This document shows, piece after piece, positions 24,450 through 33,473 of a stretch of 47,616 bases of DNA (position 1 is its first letter; the number at the start of each line of letters is the position of its first letter). The position numbers and the translations under genes are program-made. Source of the DNA: Burkholderiales bacterium (GTDB lineage Bacteria > Pseudomonadota > Gammaproteobacteria > Burkholderiales > Burkholderiaceae_C); assembly GCA_947377275.1 (NCBI GenBank), contig CANCFV010000015.1, forward strand, positions 1 through 47,616, given 5' to 3'. Below the pieces are notes generated by a model. That model was not told where the DNA came from. It saw nothing but the letters and a program-made list of their open reading frames with translations, and did no database searches.

Positions 24450-25292
24450 TCAGCTGTCCATCGCCACCAGCAGGCGATGGGCGGCTTCACTGGAAATCAT
24501 CAGCAAACCCGCCACTTCAGCCACGTCGTCAGGCAAAGCGGCTTGGGCATGAGCGTCTGCCCAGCCGTGTTGCGTGTGCCGTGCGATTTGAACGCCCAGC
24601 ATCACCGTGCGGATTTTGCTGGTGTGTGCTTCACGGTCATTGGTGCACTTGATCAACAAATCAGGCAGCTGCCACACGTGCATCAAGGCCTGGCCGAGGT
24701 CGCCCAGCGTGATTCCCAGCACTTCCCTTTGGATGTCGGCTGACCGCAGGGTGTGGTCCATTTTTTGCCGTTCAGCCATCTTCAGCGCAAGCGTGGGTGC
24801 ATGGCACCACAGCAGCATCTCTGCAAAGTCATGCAGCAGCGCTGCCTCCTGGATCACCATCGCATCTTCGTCTTGCCGACGCAGAGCGAACCCGGTTGAG
24901 AAATTCGCCGCACGTCTGGCGCGGGTGATGACCTGCAGCAAGCCACTTTGGGCCTGCGGCAAAGGCTTGAGCCATTGCGTGATGCTTGAGACGCTCTGGA
25001 AACCCGAAAAGAAGGGGCCAATGCCTAGCATCACGATGGCCCCCACCAGTGTTTCAGGAGGCTCGACGCTCAGGCGGGTGCAATAGCGCGACACGTGCGC
25101 CAACACCTTGAGTGACATGAGTGGGTCGTTGCAGAAGGCTGACGCCAAGGTGTGCGCGTCTATGTTGCCTTTGCTTTCCTCGATCAGGCGCAACTGCTCG
25201 AGTTCGGCTGCGGAGCCTGGCAGCACAGGGATTTCAGCGTCGCTGAAGGCGTCGGTCCAAGCCTGCAGCGAGGGCAGGGCGGTCTCGATCAT
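24450..25292 (-). CDS. HDOD-domain protein
   Basis: A 280-residue single-domain protein resembling HDOD, a degenerate relative of HD phosphohydrolases used in signalling. Visible marks are IPVLPGSAAELEQLRLIEESKGNID, the DPLMSLKVL segment, LVGAIVMLGIGPFF, and AALLHDFAEMLLWCHAPTLA, where the HD dyad stands alone and the other metal ligands of active HD enzymes are not evident. Such proteins usually act as regulators rather than enzymes. It is transcribed away from the chalcone-isomerase-like gene by about 110 bases and lacks nearby signalling domains. Confidence 0.85.
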   Translation of the reverse strand: MIETALPSLQAWTDAFSDAEIPVLPGSAAELEQLRLIEESKGNIDAHTLASAFCNDPLMSLKVLAHVSRYCTRLSVEPPETLVGAIVMLGIGPFFSGFQSVSSITQWLKPLPQAQSGLLQVITRARRAANFSTGFALRRQDEDAMVIQEAALLHDFAEMLLWCHAPTLALKMAERQKMDHTLRSADIQREVLGITLGDLGQALMHVWQLPDLLIKCTNDREAHTSKIRTVMLGVQIARHTQHGWADAHAQAALPDDVAEVAGLLMISSEAAHRLLVAMDS

Positions 25293-25406
25293 GGCGTGCT
25301 TTGTGGACTGTGGCTATGCGACTTTATCGGCCGATTCTGCACGTTGCGCAATGGGGGTTCGCCCATTTCGGTCGGATGTCACAACAAGGCACTTTTTCCC
25401 CGTGCC

Positions 25407-25985
25407 TCACTCGCCCAGCAGCGCTTGCTTGAGGTCGCTGTCAACCGGATGCTGGCCCAGCCAGATCTTCAGCAGCGCCGTGTAAAAGTCGTCGCCGCCT
25501 GAGTCGCTGCCTTTGAGTACACCGTCCATCAGCACCTTGATGCCGGCATTGGGCACGTGGTCAATGTGGATCACGGTGCCCTTCTTGACGGCACCCATGC
25601 CGATCATGACCTTCTTGATGTCTTCCAGCCGCTGCTGGAACTTTGCGATGTCGGCCTCGGAGTTGTTTTTGTTGAAGCCTTTGTACATCGCATCGGCAAA
25701 GTCGTCCCCGGTCAGGTCGCGGAACAACACGATCTGCATGCTTTTGGCGCCGGGCTGGCTCAAAAGTCCGGTGACAGAATGGTCCTTCTTGGGTACGTAC
25801 AGTCCAGCTGCATAAACGTCCACGATCACTTTGACCCGCAGTCCGGCGCCGTTGAGTTGCAGCGACTGGTTGCCCAAGGTGTAGGTGTCGCTGAACTTGA
25901 CGCCCTTGACTTCCGTGGCGCCCCAGGCCGTGCTGGTCATCAAAATGAGCAGGCCAACGCAGAGCTTTTTGAGGGTGTGGGTCAT
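25407..25985 (-). CDS. exported chalcone-isomerase-like protein
   Basis: A 192-residue protein with a clear signal peptide (MTHTLKKLCVGLLILMTSTAWGA) and a mature domain matching the bacterial chalcone-isomerase-like family: VKGVKFSDTYTLGNQSLQLNGAGLRVKVIVDVYAAGLYVPKK, MQIVLFRDLTGDDFADAMYKGF, and a C-terminal LLKIWLGQHPVDSDLKQALLG. Despite the name, bacterial members are not shown to isomerise chalcones; a lipid or fatty-acid binding role has been suggested for the fold. The Met before the signal peptide is preferred over an upstream start that adds 36 charged residues. Confidence 0.88.
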   Translation of the reverse strand: MTHTLKKLCVGLLILMTSTAWGATEVKGVKFSDTYTLGNQSLQLNGAGLRVKVIVDVYAAGLYVPKKDHSVTGLLSQPGAKSMQIVLFRDLTGDDFADAMYKGFNKNNSEADIAKFQQRLEDIKKVMIGMGAVKKGTVIHIDHVPNAGIKVLMDGVLKGSDSGGDDFYTALLKIWLGQHPVDSDLKQALLGE

Positions 25986-26152
25986 GCAGGTGCTCGCCTT
26001 GTCTTGGGTTGATTTCGGGTCAGCTGGCTGCGGTCGCGGCAGCTTGCGTGAGCATTTGACGCGGACCTTATCCGGAAAAACTCGGTTCCGCACACCCGGA
26101 TTCGCATGGTTTGGCTTGAAACCACCAGATACTGCGGCGTTTCGGCAACGCG

Positions 26153-26164
26153 AGGGGCGCCCCT
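26153..26164. promoter_or_regulatory. 12-bp palindrome before coaX
   Basis: AGGGGCGCCCCT is a perfect palindrome 45 bases before the coaX ATG, followed closely by a -10-like GACAAAAT. It may be an operator or chance in GC-rich DNA. The rest of the 224-base gap between the divergent genes shows no further structure I can support. Confidence 0.3.
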
Positions 26165-26209
26165 TGCGACAAAATGGCGGGCAGGGTGTTCACTGAAAGA
26201 GATTGATAA

Positions 26210-26989
26210 ATGGCTTTTTTGGTCATCGACATTGGCAACACCCGCTTGAAGTGGGGCCTGTACGCAAAGCCTGAGCCCGGCGCAGAGTTGCTGGGTCATG
26301 GTGCGGTGGTTCTCGAAGACATTGATGACCTGTGGGCGGCGCATTGGTCCCAATTGCCAAGTCGACCGATCGCCATGCTCGGTTGCGTGGTGGCCGGCGA
26401 AGCCATCAAGCGCCGGGTGGAAGAGCAGTTGCTGGCTGGCTGGGGTCTCAAGCCCCATTGGGTGGCGTCTAGCTTCCAGGCATGTGGCGTGACCAATGGC
26501 TACGAGCACCCGCAGCGTTTGGGGGCCGACCGGTGGGCAGCGATGATCGGCGCCCGACAGCGTGCCCTGCGAGCCGCTCCTGATGCACCTTCGCCCGTGC
26601 TGGCCGTCATGGTGGGTACCGCCGTGACCGTCGATGCGGTGGACGCAAACGGGCACTTCCTGGGCGGTTTGATCTTGCCTGGCTTTGGTTTGATGTACCG
26701 GGCCTTGGAGAGTGGGACTGCCGGCCTGAAAGTGCCGACCGGTGAGGTCAAAGGGTTTCCGACCAACACCAGCGATGCGCTGATGAGTGGTGGCACCGAT
26801 GCCATTGCGGGCGCGATTGGGCGCAGCTGGCGTCGCCTGCGCGATCACACGGGCAAGTCGCCCCTTTTGATCATGTCAGGTGGCGCGGTGTCCCGCTTGT
26901 CGAATGACAGTGAGCTGACCGCGCATGACGTGGTCGAAAACCTGATCTTCGAAGGCCTGTTGACCTTGGCCGCTGACACGGTCAGATGA
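26210..26989 (+). CDS. coaX: type III pantothenate kinase
   Basis: First step of coenzyme A synthesis: phosphorylates pantothenate; acetyl-CoA-insensitive type typical of beta- and many other bacteria lacking coaA. The 259-residue protein begins [16 protein letters not shown] (phosphate-binding loop with Asp7), then has [26 protein letters not shown] and [16 protein letters not shown], all CoaX motifs. AGAG just upstream of the ATG serves as ribosome binding site. Its end overlaps the end of the opposite-strand STAS gene by eight bases. birA, a frequent neighbour, is not here. Confidence 0.95.
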   Translation: MAFLVIDIGNTRLKWGLYAKPEPGAELLGHGAVVLEDIDDLWAAHWSQLPSRPIAMLGCVVAGEAIKRRVEEQLLAGWGLKPHWVASSFQACGVTNGYEHPQRLGADRWAAMIGARQRALRAAPDAPSPVLAVMVGTAVTVDAVDANGHFLGGLILPGFGLMYRALESGTAGLKVPTGEVKGFPTNTSDALMSGGTDAIAGAIGRSWRRLRDHTGKSPLLIMSGGAVSRLSNDSELTAHDVVENLIFEGLLTLAADTVR

Positions 26990-28760
26990 TTTGCAGTCTG
27001 ACCGTGGCGTGTTCGTTGATGCCCATGGCGCCAAAGAACATGGCCACCAGCCGATGAGGGCTCAGGAAGGTCACCTCACGGCCCTCGGCTCGGCGCGCCA
27101 AGACCCAGTTGAGCAGGTCGCCCGCTGCGATGAAGTCGACACGAAGCAAATGCTCGCAGTTGATGACCAGAGACGCGCTGGAGCTGAGTTGGCCATCCAG
27201 CTGCGTCAGGGTGTTGCCAATGTCGCCCACCAGTTGCCCTGAGAGGTTCAAGGCCGCAACCTGAACGAATTCCACTTCGTCGTGCAGTCTGGACTCGACA
27301 AAGCTGGTGGTCACGTCGCTGACGTGGGACAGCGATCGGGTGTGCGGCAGAATCGCGTCACTCTGCACACGGACATGGCACGCGGGAGTCTCCCAAGAAG
27401 GGGGCGATGTTTCGTATGTGATGCAGTAGTCGATGGCGACTTCATCAAAATCGGCAGCGCGGTTGCACAGCAGGAGCACATCGAGCCGAAGCATCCACAG
27501 CGCTGGGTCGACATCGCGACTGCCCGTGGGCGCGGCTTCACTCAGCACCTCCAGAAGGTGTTCTGCACCGATCCACACCAAGTCGACCGGCTCTTTCAGC
27601 CATTGCTGCGTGAGCTGGCGGAGATCGCCTGCGCCCTCAACGGTCACGTTTGCAACGGCGCTCCAGTCCATGGTCCATGGGCGCGGCAGTTGAAGCACTT
27701 CGGCTCTGACTTGCGCAACGGCCTCATGGTCGATCAGTGCTGGCGCAACCCAACCTTCGAGTTGGGGGCCAAGTGCGGCGTCCAGGCCAGGCTCGGTTGC
27801 GTCACCTTCGTCTGTGCCAGGCGAGACAGCATGTGCCTGGCTGTCGCCAGCGCCAGGTGCGCCTTGCGCGCTGTGGAAGGCAGCAACCTTTTGGGGCAGC
27901 GAATACCAGTGCGGTGCCGAGACACCAAAATGCTGAGCGTATGACACCGACAGTTGCTCGAACTTGTGCTGCATGTCCAAGGCGCGGTACAGGTCGAGCA
28001 GCACCAGCCAGGCGTCACGTTGTTCGTGGCGCTCTCCACCGGGGTGCACCAGCGTCAGCAAGCAACGCTCGCATTGGTCAAAGTCGGCATTGGCAAAGGC
28101 GATGACAGCCTCGTCCAGCTCTGGGTCATGGACCAGGTCCGCTCCCGGGGGGAGCATGATGAGTGGAGGCGCGGTGGCTTCTTGAGGGCGCCCCCAGGGC
28201 ATCGCAGCACGGGCGGCATCAAAAACCGCCTGGGAAATTTGGGGTGGTTGATCGTCGTCGATCTCGGCTGGCAGAGTGGCCGGTATCGTCAGCGCGTCTG
28301 CGGCCGTGATGGCTGACTCTGGGGCACCATGAAAACTGCCGCGGAGTTGCGGTGGTTGCGCAGCGGGCTGTGTGGTGGCTGCCGTGGGCGTGGTGGCTTG
28401 CCTTTGCGCTGGCACCCCCACCATTTGCTGCTCGATCTCGTCGATCTTCGCCTTCACGGCGATGTCTGAGCGTGTCCCATTCTGGGGGCGCGAGTCTGAG
28501 TCGAGGTTGGATGAGCCACCCAGCGCCAGTGCGTTGTCTGGGCTGAGTCCCTCGCGCCTGATCTTGCGCAGCATGTCGAGCTCGCGCTTGCGGACAAAGT
28601 CGTTGCGCCGTTTGCGCTCGATCATCGCCTTGATTTCCGTTTTGGCGTACTCGCTCTCACCGCCGTCCGATGGCGGTGCATCCAACGCCGTCCAGTCGGT
28701 GGTCGGGTTGGCCACAAAACGCACGACCTTGCGCAAGAAACCGCCGGTGTCTTTGCTCAT
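26982..28760 (-). CDS. large STAS-domain protein of unknown function
   Basis: A 592-residue soluble protein. The last 110 residues form a STAS-like domain ([22 protein letters not shown] ... [22 protein letters not shown] ... [19 protein letters not shown]), similar to anti-sigma-factor antagonists and MlaB, but the phospho-acceptor Ser/Thr position appears as Arg/Val (LLRVDF), so classic phospho-switching is doubtful. The N-terminus (1-85) is charged and helical with [23 protein letters not shown]; the middle holds a Pro/Gln/Ala-rich linker and a TPR-like helical section ([35 protein letters not shown]). It is 59 bases downstream of dksA on the same strand, so probably co-transcribed. I do not recognise a characterised homologue. 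Confidence 0.85.
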   Translation of the reverse strand: MSKDTGGFLRKVVRFVANPTTDWTALDAPPSDGGESEYAKTEIKAMIERKRRNDFVRKRELDMLRKIRREGLSPDNALALGGSSNLDSDSRPQNGTRSDIAVKAKIDEIEQQMVGVPAQRQATTPTAATTQPAAQPPQLRGSFHGAPESAITAADALTIPATLPAEIDDDQPPQISQAVFDAARAAMPWGRPQEATAPPLIMLPPGADLVHDPELDEAVIAFANADFDQCERCLLTLVHPGGERHEQRDAWLVLLDLYRALDMQHKFEQLSVSYAQHFGVSAPHWYSLPQKVAAFHSAQGAPGAGDSQAHAVSPGTDEGDATEPGLDAALGPQLEGWVAPALIDHEAVAQVRAEVLQLPRPWTMDWSAVANVTVEGAGDLRQLTQQWLKEPVDLVWIGAEHLLEVLSEAAPTGSRDVDPALWMLRLDVLLLCNRAADFDEVAIDYCITYETSPPSWETPACHVRVQSDAILPHTRSLSHVSDVTTSFVESRLHDEVEFVQVAALNLSGQLVGDIGNTLTQLDGQLSSSASLVINCEHLLRVDFIAAGDLLNWVLARRAEGREVTFLSPHRLVAMFFGAMGINEHATVRLQII

Positions 28761-28819
28761 GGTCGCGTGACGTGGGTGCAGGGTGTCAAAACGTGCGCGT
28801 CTTTCGAGGCTGGCTGAAA

Positions 28820-29521
28820 TCAGTCCCCAAACATTTTCTGCTTGAGTTCACGACGTTGCTGCGCTTCGAGCGACAGGGTTGCAGTCGGACGCGCCAGCAG
28901 GCGGCCCAAACCGATGGGCTCGCCGGTTTCGTCGCAAAAGCCGTACTCGCCCGAATCGATGCGAACCAAGGACTGCGAGATCTTCTTGAGCAACTTGCGC
29001 TCCCGGTCGCGCGTGCGCAGTTCCAGGGCGTGTTCTTCTTCGATCGTGGCGCGGTCGGCGGGGTCAGGCACGATTGAGGTGTCTTCGCGCAGGTGCTCGG
29101 TCGTTTCACCAGCGTTAGAGAGCAGGTCGTCCTTCTGTGCTTCGAGGCAAGCGCGGAAAAAGTCGAGTTGCTTGTCCGACATGTACTCGGACTCGGGCAT
29201 GGCCAGCAGTTCAGCCTGGGTCAGTTCACGGCCGGGCTTGGTCTTCCAGGCGTTGGCGAGTTTGGGGTCAACCTTGGTGGCAGGGGTGGGCATGTTGTCT
29301 GGGGTACTGATTTTTGACTGGGAACGTCCCGGGGCCACGGATTTGGCTGGTACGGAAGCTTCAGCCACCACCACGGGGGCGGTGTCTGCAGCAGGCGCTT
29401 TGGCAGACTTGCGTGCCGGTGCCTTATCGGCGGTTGCGGCGGTTTTCTTGCTGGCCACCTTGGCAGATGGTGCGGCTGTTTTTGCAGGCTTGGCCGATGA
29501 AGAGGCGGAAGTTTTCGTCAC
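28820..29521 (-). CDS. dksA: DksA, zinc-cysteine-poor form with long N-terminal tail
   Basis: Secondary-channel regulator of RNA polymerase that acts with ppGpp. The coiled-coil tip motif DxxDxA is intact (Asp153, Asp156, Ala158 in DPADRA), followed by RDRERKLLKKI. At the four zinc-cysteine positions of E. coli DksA I see Cys196, Thr199, Ser217 and Ala220, so no structural zinc is expected; this form is common in alpha- and betaproteobacteria and resembles P. aeruginosa DksA2. Residues 1-95 are a Lys/Ala/Pro/Ser-rich tail similar in composition to histone H1-like proteins. The GTG start follows AAGGAGG (29527-29533 on the opposite strand), which clearly decides it. Confidence 0.93.
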   Translation of the reverse strand: MTKTSASSSAKPAKTAAPSAKVASKKTAATADKAPARKSAKAPAADTAPVVVAEASVPAKSVAPGRSQSKISTPDNMPTPATKVDPKLANAWKTKPGRELTQAELLAMPESEYMSDKQLDFFRACLEAQKDDLLSNAGETTEHLREDTSIVPDPADRATIEEEHALELRTRDRERKLLKKISQSLVRIDSGEYGFCDETGEPIGLGRLLARPTATLSLEAQQRRELKQKMFGD

Positions 29522-29659
29522 AGGATCCTCCTTCCCAAATGCTAGATCCACGACAGGGTTTCGTTGGGTATCGCATGGCTTGGTACTGCTCCATCGCCCG
29601 GTTGTCAGCAGGCCCACACCCGGTTGAGAGGAGGGAAGGCCGTGCCAGTCAGCGCGCGG

Positions 29660-29690
29660 ATTGTAGCGACGCTGAGCGGCTGTTTGATCA
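29660..29690 (-). promoter_or_regulatory. candidate dksA promoter
   Basis: On the minus strand TACAAT (29665 down to 29660) lies about 138 bases before the dksA GTG, inside the gap after the COG0523 gene. A possible -35, TGATCA, sits 19 bases upstream, which is a poor match and spacing. The strong -10 suggests dksA is not only read through from upstream. Confidence 0.4.
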
Positions 29691-29718
29691 GGGTTGTCCG
29701 TCAGACTTCACAAAGAGT

Positions 29719-30756
29719 TCAGGCCAGACATTGGTCCAGACCCGCTTTGAAGAGGTCTTGTGGCAAATCAATGCCGATGAACACCATTTTGCTGAGTTTG
29801 GACTCTCCTGCCGCCCATTTCGGGCCCACGTCACTGCCCATCAATTGGTGCACACCCTGGAACACGACTTTTTTGTCCATGCCCGTGACATACAGCACGC
29901 CTTTGTATCGCAGCATGCGTGGGCCATAGATCTGGACCATCGAACCCAGGAAGTCTTCCAGCTTGGTGGCATTGAAAGGCTTGCTCGACTTGTACACGAA
30001 GGACTTCACGTCATCATCGTGCGCATGGTGGTGCGGGTGGTCGCAGTGCGCGCCATGCTCATGGTCGTGATCATGGTGGTGTCCGTGCCCGTGGCCGCCT
30101 TCTTTGAGGAAGTCCGGGTCGATGTCGAGCTTGGCGTTGAGGTTGAATCCTTTGACGTCCAGCACATCGGCGATGGCCACTTCACCGAAGTGCGCGCGGC
30201 GCTGCGGTGCGCGCGGGTTCATGTGCTTGATGCGGTGGCTCAGGGCATCGGCTTCTTGTTCGCTGACCAAATCGGTTTTGCTCAAGAAGATTTTGTCGGC
30301 AAAACCCACTTGGCGGCGAGCTTCTTGGCGATCGTTGAGTTGTTGGTCGCCATGCTTGGCGTCGACCAGGGTGACGATGGCGTCGAGCAGGTACAGCTCC
30401 GCGATTTCGTCGTCCATGAAGAAGGTTTGTGCCACCGGGCCGGGGTCTGCCACGCCGGTGGTTTCGATCACCACGCGGTCGAAGGTCAGCGTGCCAGCTT
30501 TCTTTTGCTTGGCGAGGTCGGCCAAGGTTTCGCGCAGGTCTTCACGAATGGTGCAGCAGATGCAGCCATTGTTCATCTGGATGATCTGCTCCTCGGTGTC
30601 TGCCACGAGGATGTCGTTGTCGATGTTTTCTTCGCCGAATTCGTTTTCGATCACGGCAATGCGCTGGCCGTGGGCTTCAGACAGAATGCGCTTGAGCAGG
30701 GTGGTTTTACCGCTGCCAAGAAAACCGGTGAGGATGGTGACGGGGATCAGGCTCAT
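29719..30756 (-). CDS. COG0523 (CobW/P47K) family GTP-binding metallochaperone
   Basis: G3E-family GTPase that delivers metal, often zinc, to client proteins. The 345-residue protein has the P-loop GFLGSGKTTL (11-20), the metal motif GCICC with Cys65, Cys67 and Cys68, Walker B-like IETTGVADP and SKTDL. Residues 221-249 form a His/Asp-rich stretch that can bind several metal ions, and the CobW C-terminal domain follows. It lies upstream of dksA on the same strand with a 197-base gap. Family members near DksA-like genes are often linked to zinc limitation; I see no clear Zur box here. Confidence 0.92.
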   Translation of the reverse strand: MSLIPVTILTGFLGSGKTTLLKRILSEAHGQRIAVIENEFGEENIDNDILVADTEEQIIQMNNGCICCTIREDLRETLADLAKQKKAGTLTFDRVVIETTGVADPGPVAQTFFMDDEIAELYLLDAIVTLVDAKHGDQQLNDRQEARRQVGFADKIFLSKTDLVSEQEADALSHRIKHMNPRAPQRRAHFGEVAIADVLDVKGFNLNAKLDIDPDFLKEGGHGHGHHHDHDHEHGAHCDHPHHHAHDDDVKSFVYKSSKPFNATKLEDFLGSMVQIYGPRMLRYKGVLYVTGMDKKVVFQGVHQLMGSDVGPKWAAGESKLSKMVFIGIDLPQDLFKAGLDQCLA

Positions 30757-30858
30757 GGGCTAAGTGTAGCCCTCTCGCGGGGGCGTGCTTCGCAGGCGTG
30801 ACCGATTTGACGCGCCCATGGGGTATTCTTGGGGCTTATCAACCAAGACACCCCCTCC

Positions 30859-31761
30859 GTGTCCGAACCTCCAAATGGTCGATCTGCAAAGGTCGACAAG
30901 CCCCAAGGCGCTCGCCGTAAGCGTGAGCGCGACCCTCGAAGCCTGTTTGTTCGTCTGGCTGAGTTCATTTCGCCAGGCCCTGACTCCACCGCTGAGCTGA
31001 TCGCCACGCTGGCAGACGCTGAAAACCGCGAGCTGATTGAGCCCGAGTCGCGGGTGATGCTGGAAGGCGTGATCCGCATGGCCTCCATGAGCGCGGGCGA
31101 CGTGATGGTGGCCGTGCGTCGCATGGACCTGCTGGACATTGACGCCCCTTACGACGAGTTGCTGGCGCAGGTCATCGAGACCGGTCACTCGCGCTTCCCG
31201 GTGTTCGATGGCTCGCGGGACAACATCATCGGCATGCTGATGGCCAAGGACCTGCTCAAGCTCCAGCGCGCGCCGGAATTGAATTTGCGGACTTTGCTTC
31301 GTGCCCCTGTGTTTGTTCCCGAGTCAAAGGGGCTGAACGAGCTGTTGCGCGAATTCCGCTCCAGCCGCAGCCACTTGGCCATCGTCATCGACGAATTTGG
31401 CAAGACGGCAGGTCTGATCACGATCGAAGACGTGCTTGAGGAAATCGTTGGCGAAATCGAAGACGAATTCGATGACGAAGACGGTGAGTCCAGCATTTTC
31501 ACCCTGGCCGATGGCAGCCAGCGTGTGGCAGGAGACACCTTGATCGAGTCGGTCAATGAGGCGTTTTCAACCCAACTGTCGGAAGACGAATTCGACACCA
31601 TCGGCGGTTTGGTGGCCCAGGAGTTGGGTCGGGTGCCTCGCCGTGGTGAGCACGTTGACCTGGGGGGCTTGCGTTTCAGCGTGATGCTGGCGCGAGGCGG
31701 TTCCGTGCGTTGGTTCAAGGTGACCCGCGCGCCGGCCGTCAGCGACGCAGCGGAACACTGA
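30859..31761 (+). CDS. corC: CorC/HlyC-type CBS-domain protein (magnesium/cobalt efflux family)
   Basis: A 300-residue cytosolic protein: an acidic/basic N-terminal part, two CBS repeats (about residues 75-200, with MVAVRRMDLLDIDAPYDELL, GHSRFPVFDGSRDNIIGMLMAKDLL and SHLAIVIDEFGKTAGLITIEDVLEEIVGEI) and the CorC/HlyC C-terminal domain (DTIGGLVAQELGRVPRRGE). It lacks the CNNM membrane domain, as in E. coli YbeX. The start is GTG; an in-frame TTG 30 bases earlier is less likely. lnt follows after two bases, the same pairing as E. coli ybeX-lnt. A role in Mg/Co homeostasis or ribosome maturation is assigned to the family. Confidence 0.93.
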   Translation: MSEPPNGRSAKVDKPQGARRKRERDPRSLFVRLAEFISPGPDSTAELIATLADAENRELIEPESRVMLEGVIRMASMSAGDVMVAVRRMDLLDIDAPYDELLAQVIETGHSRFPVFDGSRDNIIGMLMAKDLLKLQRAPELNLRTLLRAPVFVPESKGLNELLREFRSSRSHLAIVIDEFGKTAGLITIEDVLEEIVGEIEDEFDDEDGESSIFTLADGSQRVAGDTLIESVNEAFSTQLSEDEFDTIGGLVAQELGRVPRRGEHVDLGGLRFSVMLARGGSVRWFKVTRAPAVSDAAEH

Positions 31762-31763
31762 CG

Positions 31764-33386
31764 GTGTCGACCCTCCTGAATGGGGTTGCCGAGGCGCAGC
31801 CTTCTAACGCGCGGGCCGAGGTGCCGACTTTTCTGATGGCCTGCGGGACCGGCGCGGCTGGGGCCGTTCATGCACTGGCCTTGTCCCCATATGTGGCCGC
31901 GCTCGGTGATTGGGCGCCCAGCGGCCTGCAGTCATTGGCCGTGCTGGTTTTGTTGTGGCTCTTGCACAAGGCGGCATCGCCGAGGCAGGGGGCTTGGCTG
32001 GCGTGGGCCTACGGCACCTTGTGGGTGAGCGGGGCCACTTTGTGGCTGTATGTGAGCTTGCACCGCTACGGGGGGCTGCCCTCGTGGTTGGCCATTGGCT
32101 CTGTGGCGCTGTTGTGCTCGGCCCTGTCTGTTTACATGGCGGCGTTGGGGTGGGCGTGGGTGCGGTGGCGAACGGCCTCGGTGTTGGCCAACGCCTTGCT
32201 GTTTGCGGCGCTGTGGTGCCTGGCTGAAATGGCGCGTGCGCAGGTGCTGACGGGCTTCCCGTGGGGCGCCAGCGGTTATGGTTTGATCGCCAGCCCCTTT
32301 GTCAAATTGGCGCCATGGCTTGGTGTGTATGGCTTGGGTGCTGTGTGGGCCTTTGTGTGCGCTGCATTGGCCTCCAGCTTGGTGCCACGTCACGGTCGCG
32401 CCCGGTCATGGTTGGGCTTGGCGCTCGCCGTGGCATTGACCGTTGCCTTGGCTTTGTCTCGGCCGGCGGCGTTCACCCAGCCGGTGGGCGAGCGCCTGCA
32501 AGTGAGCTTGCTGCAAGGCAATGTCCCCCAAGACCAAAAGTTCGACGCCCAGATGCAGGTGCCCATGCTGATCTGGCATGCCCGGCAATTGATCCAGGCG
32601 CCGGGGCAACTGGTGCTGGCGCCCGAAACGGCCATTCCATTGCTGCCGTCTCAGTTGCCAGAAGGCTATTGGGATCAGATTCGCGACGCGTTCCGCGGCG
32701 ATCGGCATGGGCTGCTGGGTTTGCCGCTGGGTGATTTCGATCAGGGGTACACCAACTCGGTGGCGGGACTGTCGGCCAAGACCCTGGGTAGCCCGGACGG
32801 GTTTTACCGCTATGACAAGCACCACTTGGTGCCGTTTGGCGAGTTCATTCCCAACGGTTTTCGCTGGTTTGTGCGATTGATGAACATGCCGCTGGGCGAC
32901 TTCAGCCGTGGCCCCCTGGCAGCGCCCTCGTTTGCGGTGCGCGACCAGCGTGTGGCCCCCACCATTTGCTATGAAGACTTGTTTGGCGAGGACATCGCAG
33001 CGCGCTTTGTGGATGCGTCTCAAGCGCCAACCATTTTGGCCAATGTGAGCAATTTGGCTTGGTTCGGTGAGTCGGTGGCGATTTTCCAGCACCTGCAGGT
33101 GGCACGCATGCGCTCGATGGAGTTTCAACTGCCGACCCTGCGGGCCACGAACACGGGTGCGACGGTGGTCATTGATCACGCTGGGCGTGTCACACATGCC
33201 TTGCCCAACAACACCCGCGGCAGCCTGCAGGCTGACGTCCAGGGCTACCAGGGAGTGACCCCTTTTGCCGCTTGGGCGGGGCATGCGGGCCTGTGGCCTT
33301 TGTGGGGCTTGTGTGCCGGCATCGTGCTCTTGGTGCGTTGGCGCCAGCGCCATTCACTAGAATCGGGGGCAAGCGCGAGGCCCTGA
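31764..33386 (+). CDS. lnt: apolipoprotein N-acyltransferase
   Basis: Inner-membrane enzyme that adds the third acyl chain to the N-terminal cysteine of lipoproteins, the last step before export to the outer membrane (for example of BamD at 42 kb). About seven hydrophobic segments cover residues 20-230, then a nitrilase-like periplasmic domain with the triad Glu288 (LAPETAIP), Lys352 (YDKHHLVPFGEF) and Cys402 (ICYEDLFGE). A last hydrophobic segment is near the C-terminus. GTG start two bases after corC. Length 540 is normal. Confidence 0.95.
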   Translation: MSTLLNGVAEAQPSNARAEVPTFLMACGTGAAGAVHALALSPYVAALGDWAPSGLQSLAVLVLLWLLHKAASPRQGAWLAWAYGTLWVSGATLWLYVSLHRYGGLPSWLAIGSVALLCSALSVYMAALGWAWVRWRTASVLANALLFAALWCLAEMARAQVLTGFPWGASGYGLIASPFVKLAPWLGVYGLGAVWAFVCAALASSLVPRHGRARSWLGLALAVALTVALALSRPAAFTQPVGERLQVSLLQGNVPQDQKFDAQMQVPMLIWHARQLIQAPGQLVLAPETAIPLLPSQLPEGYWDQIRDAFRGDRHGLLGLPLGDFDQGYTNSVAGLSAKTLGSPDGFYRYDKHHLVPFGEFIPNGFRWFVRLMNMPLGDFSRGPLAAPSFAVRDQRVAPTICYEDLFGEDIAARFVDASQAPTILANVSNLAWFGESVAIFQHLQVARMRSMEFQLPTLRATNTGATVVIDHAGRVTHALPNNTRGSLQADVQGYQGVTPFAAWAGHAGLWPLWGLCAGIVLLVRWRQRHSLESGASARP

Positions 33387-33473
33387 GCCTTGCCGCAAGC
33401 CCGAATCATGATTGACAGACGGCGTTGCCCTGGCCTGTGCCTGGGCCGCGTCCAACCAGGCAAAAACGACACC

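Noticed and set aside
26145-26159. Third copy of the rne-leader 15-mer (GCAACGCGAGGGGCG) before coaX
   Set aside because: It differs from the best match at one position but is made of GC-rich words common in this genome; without conservation data I treat it as chance.
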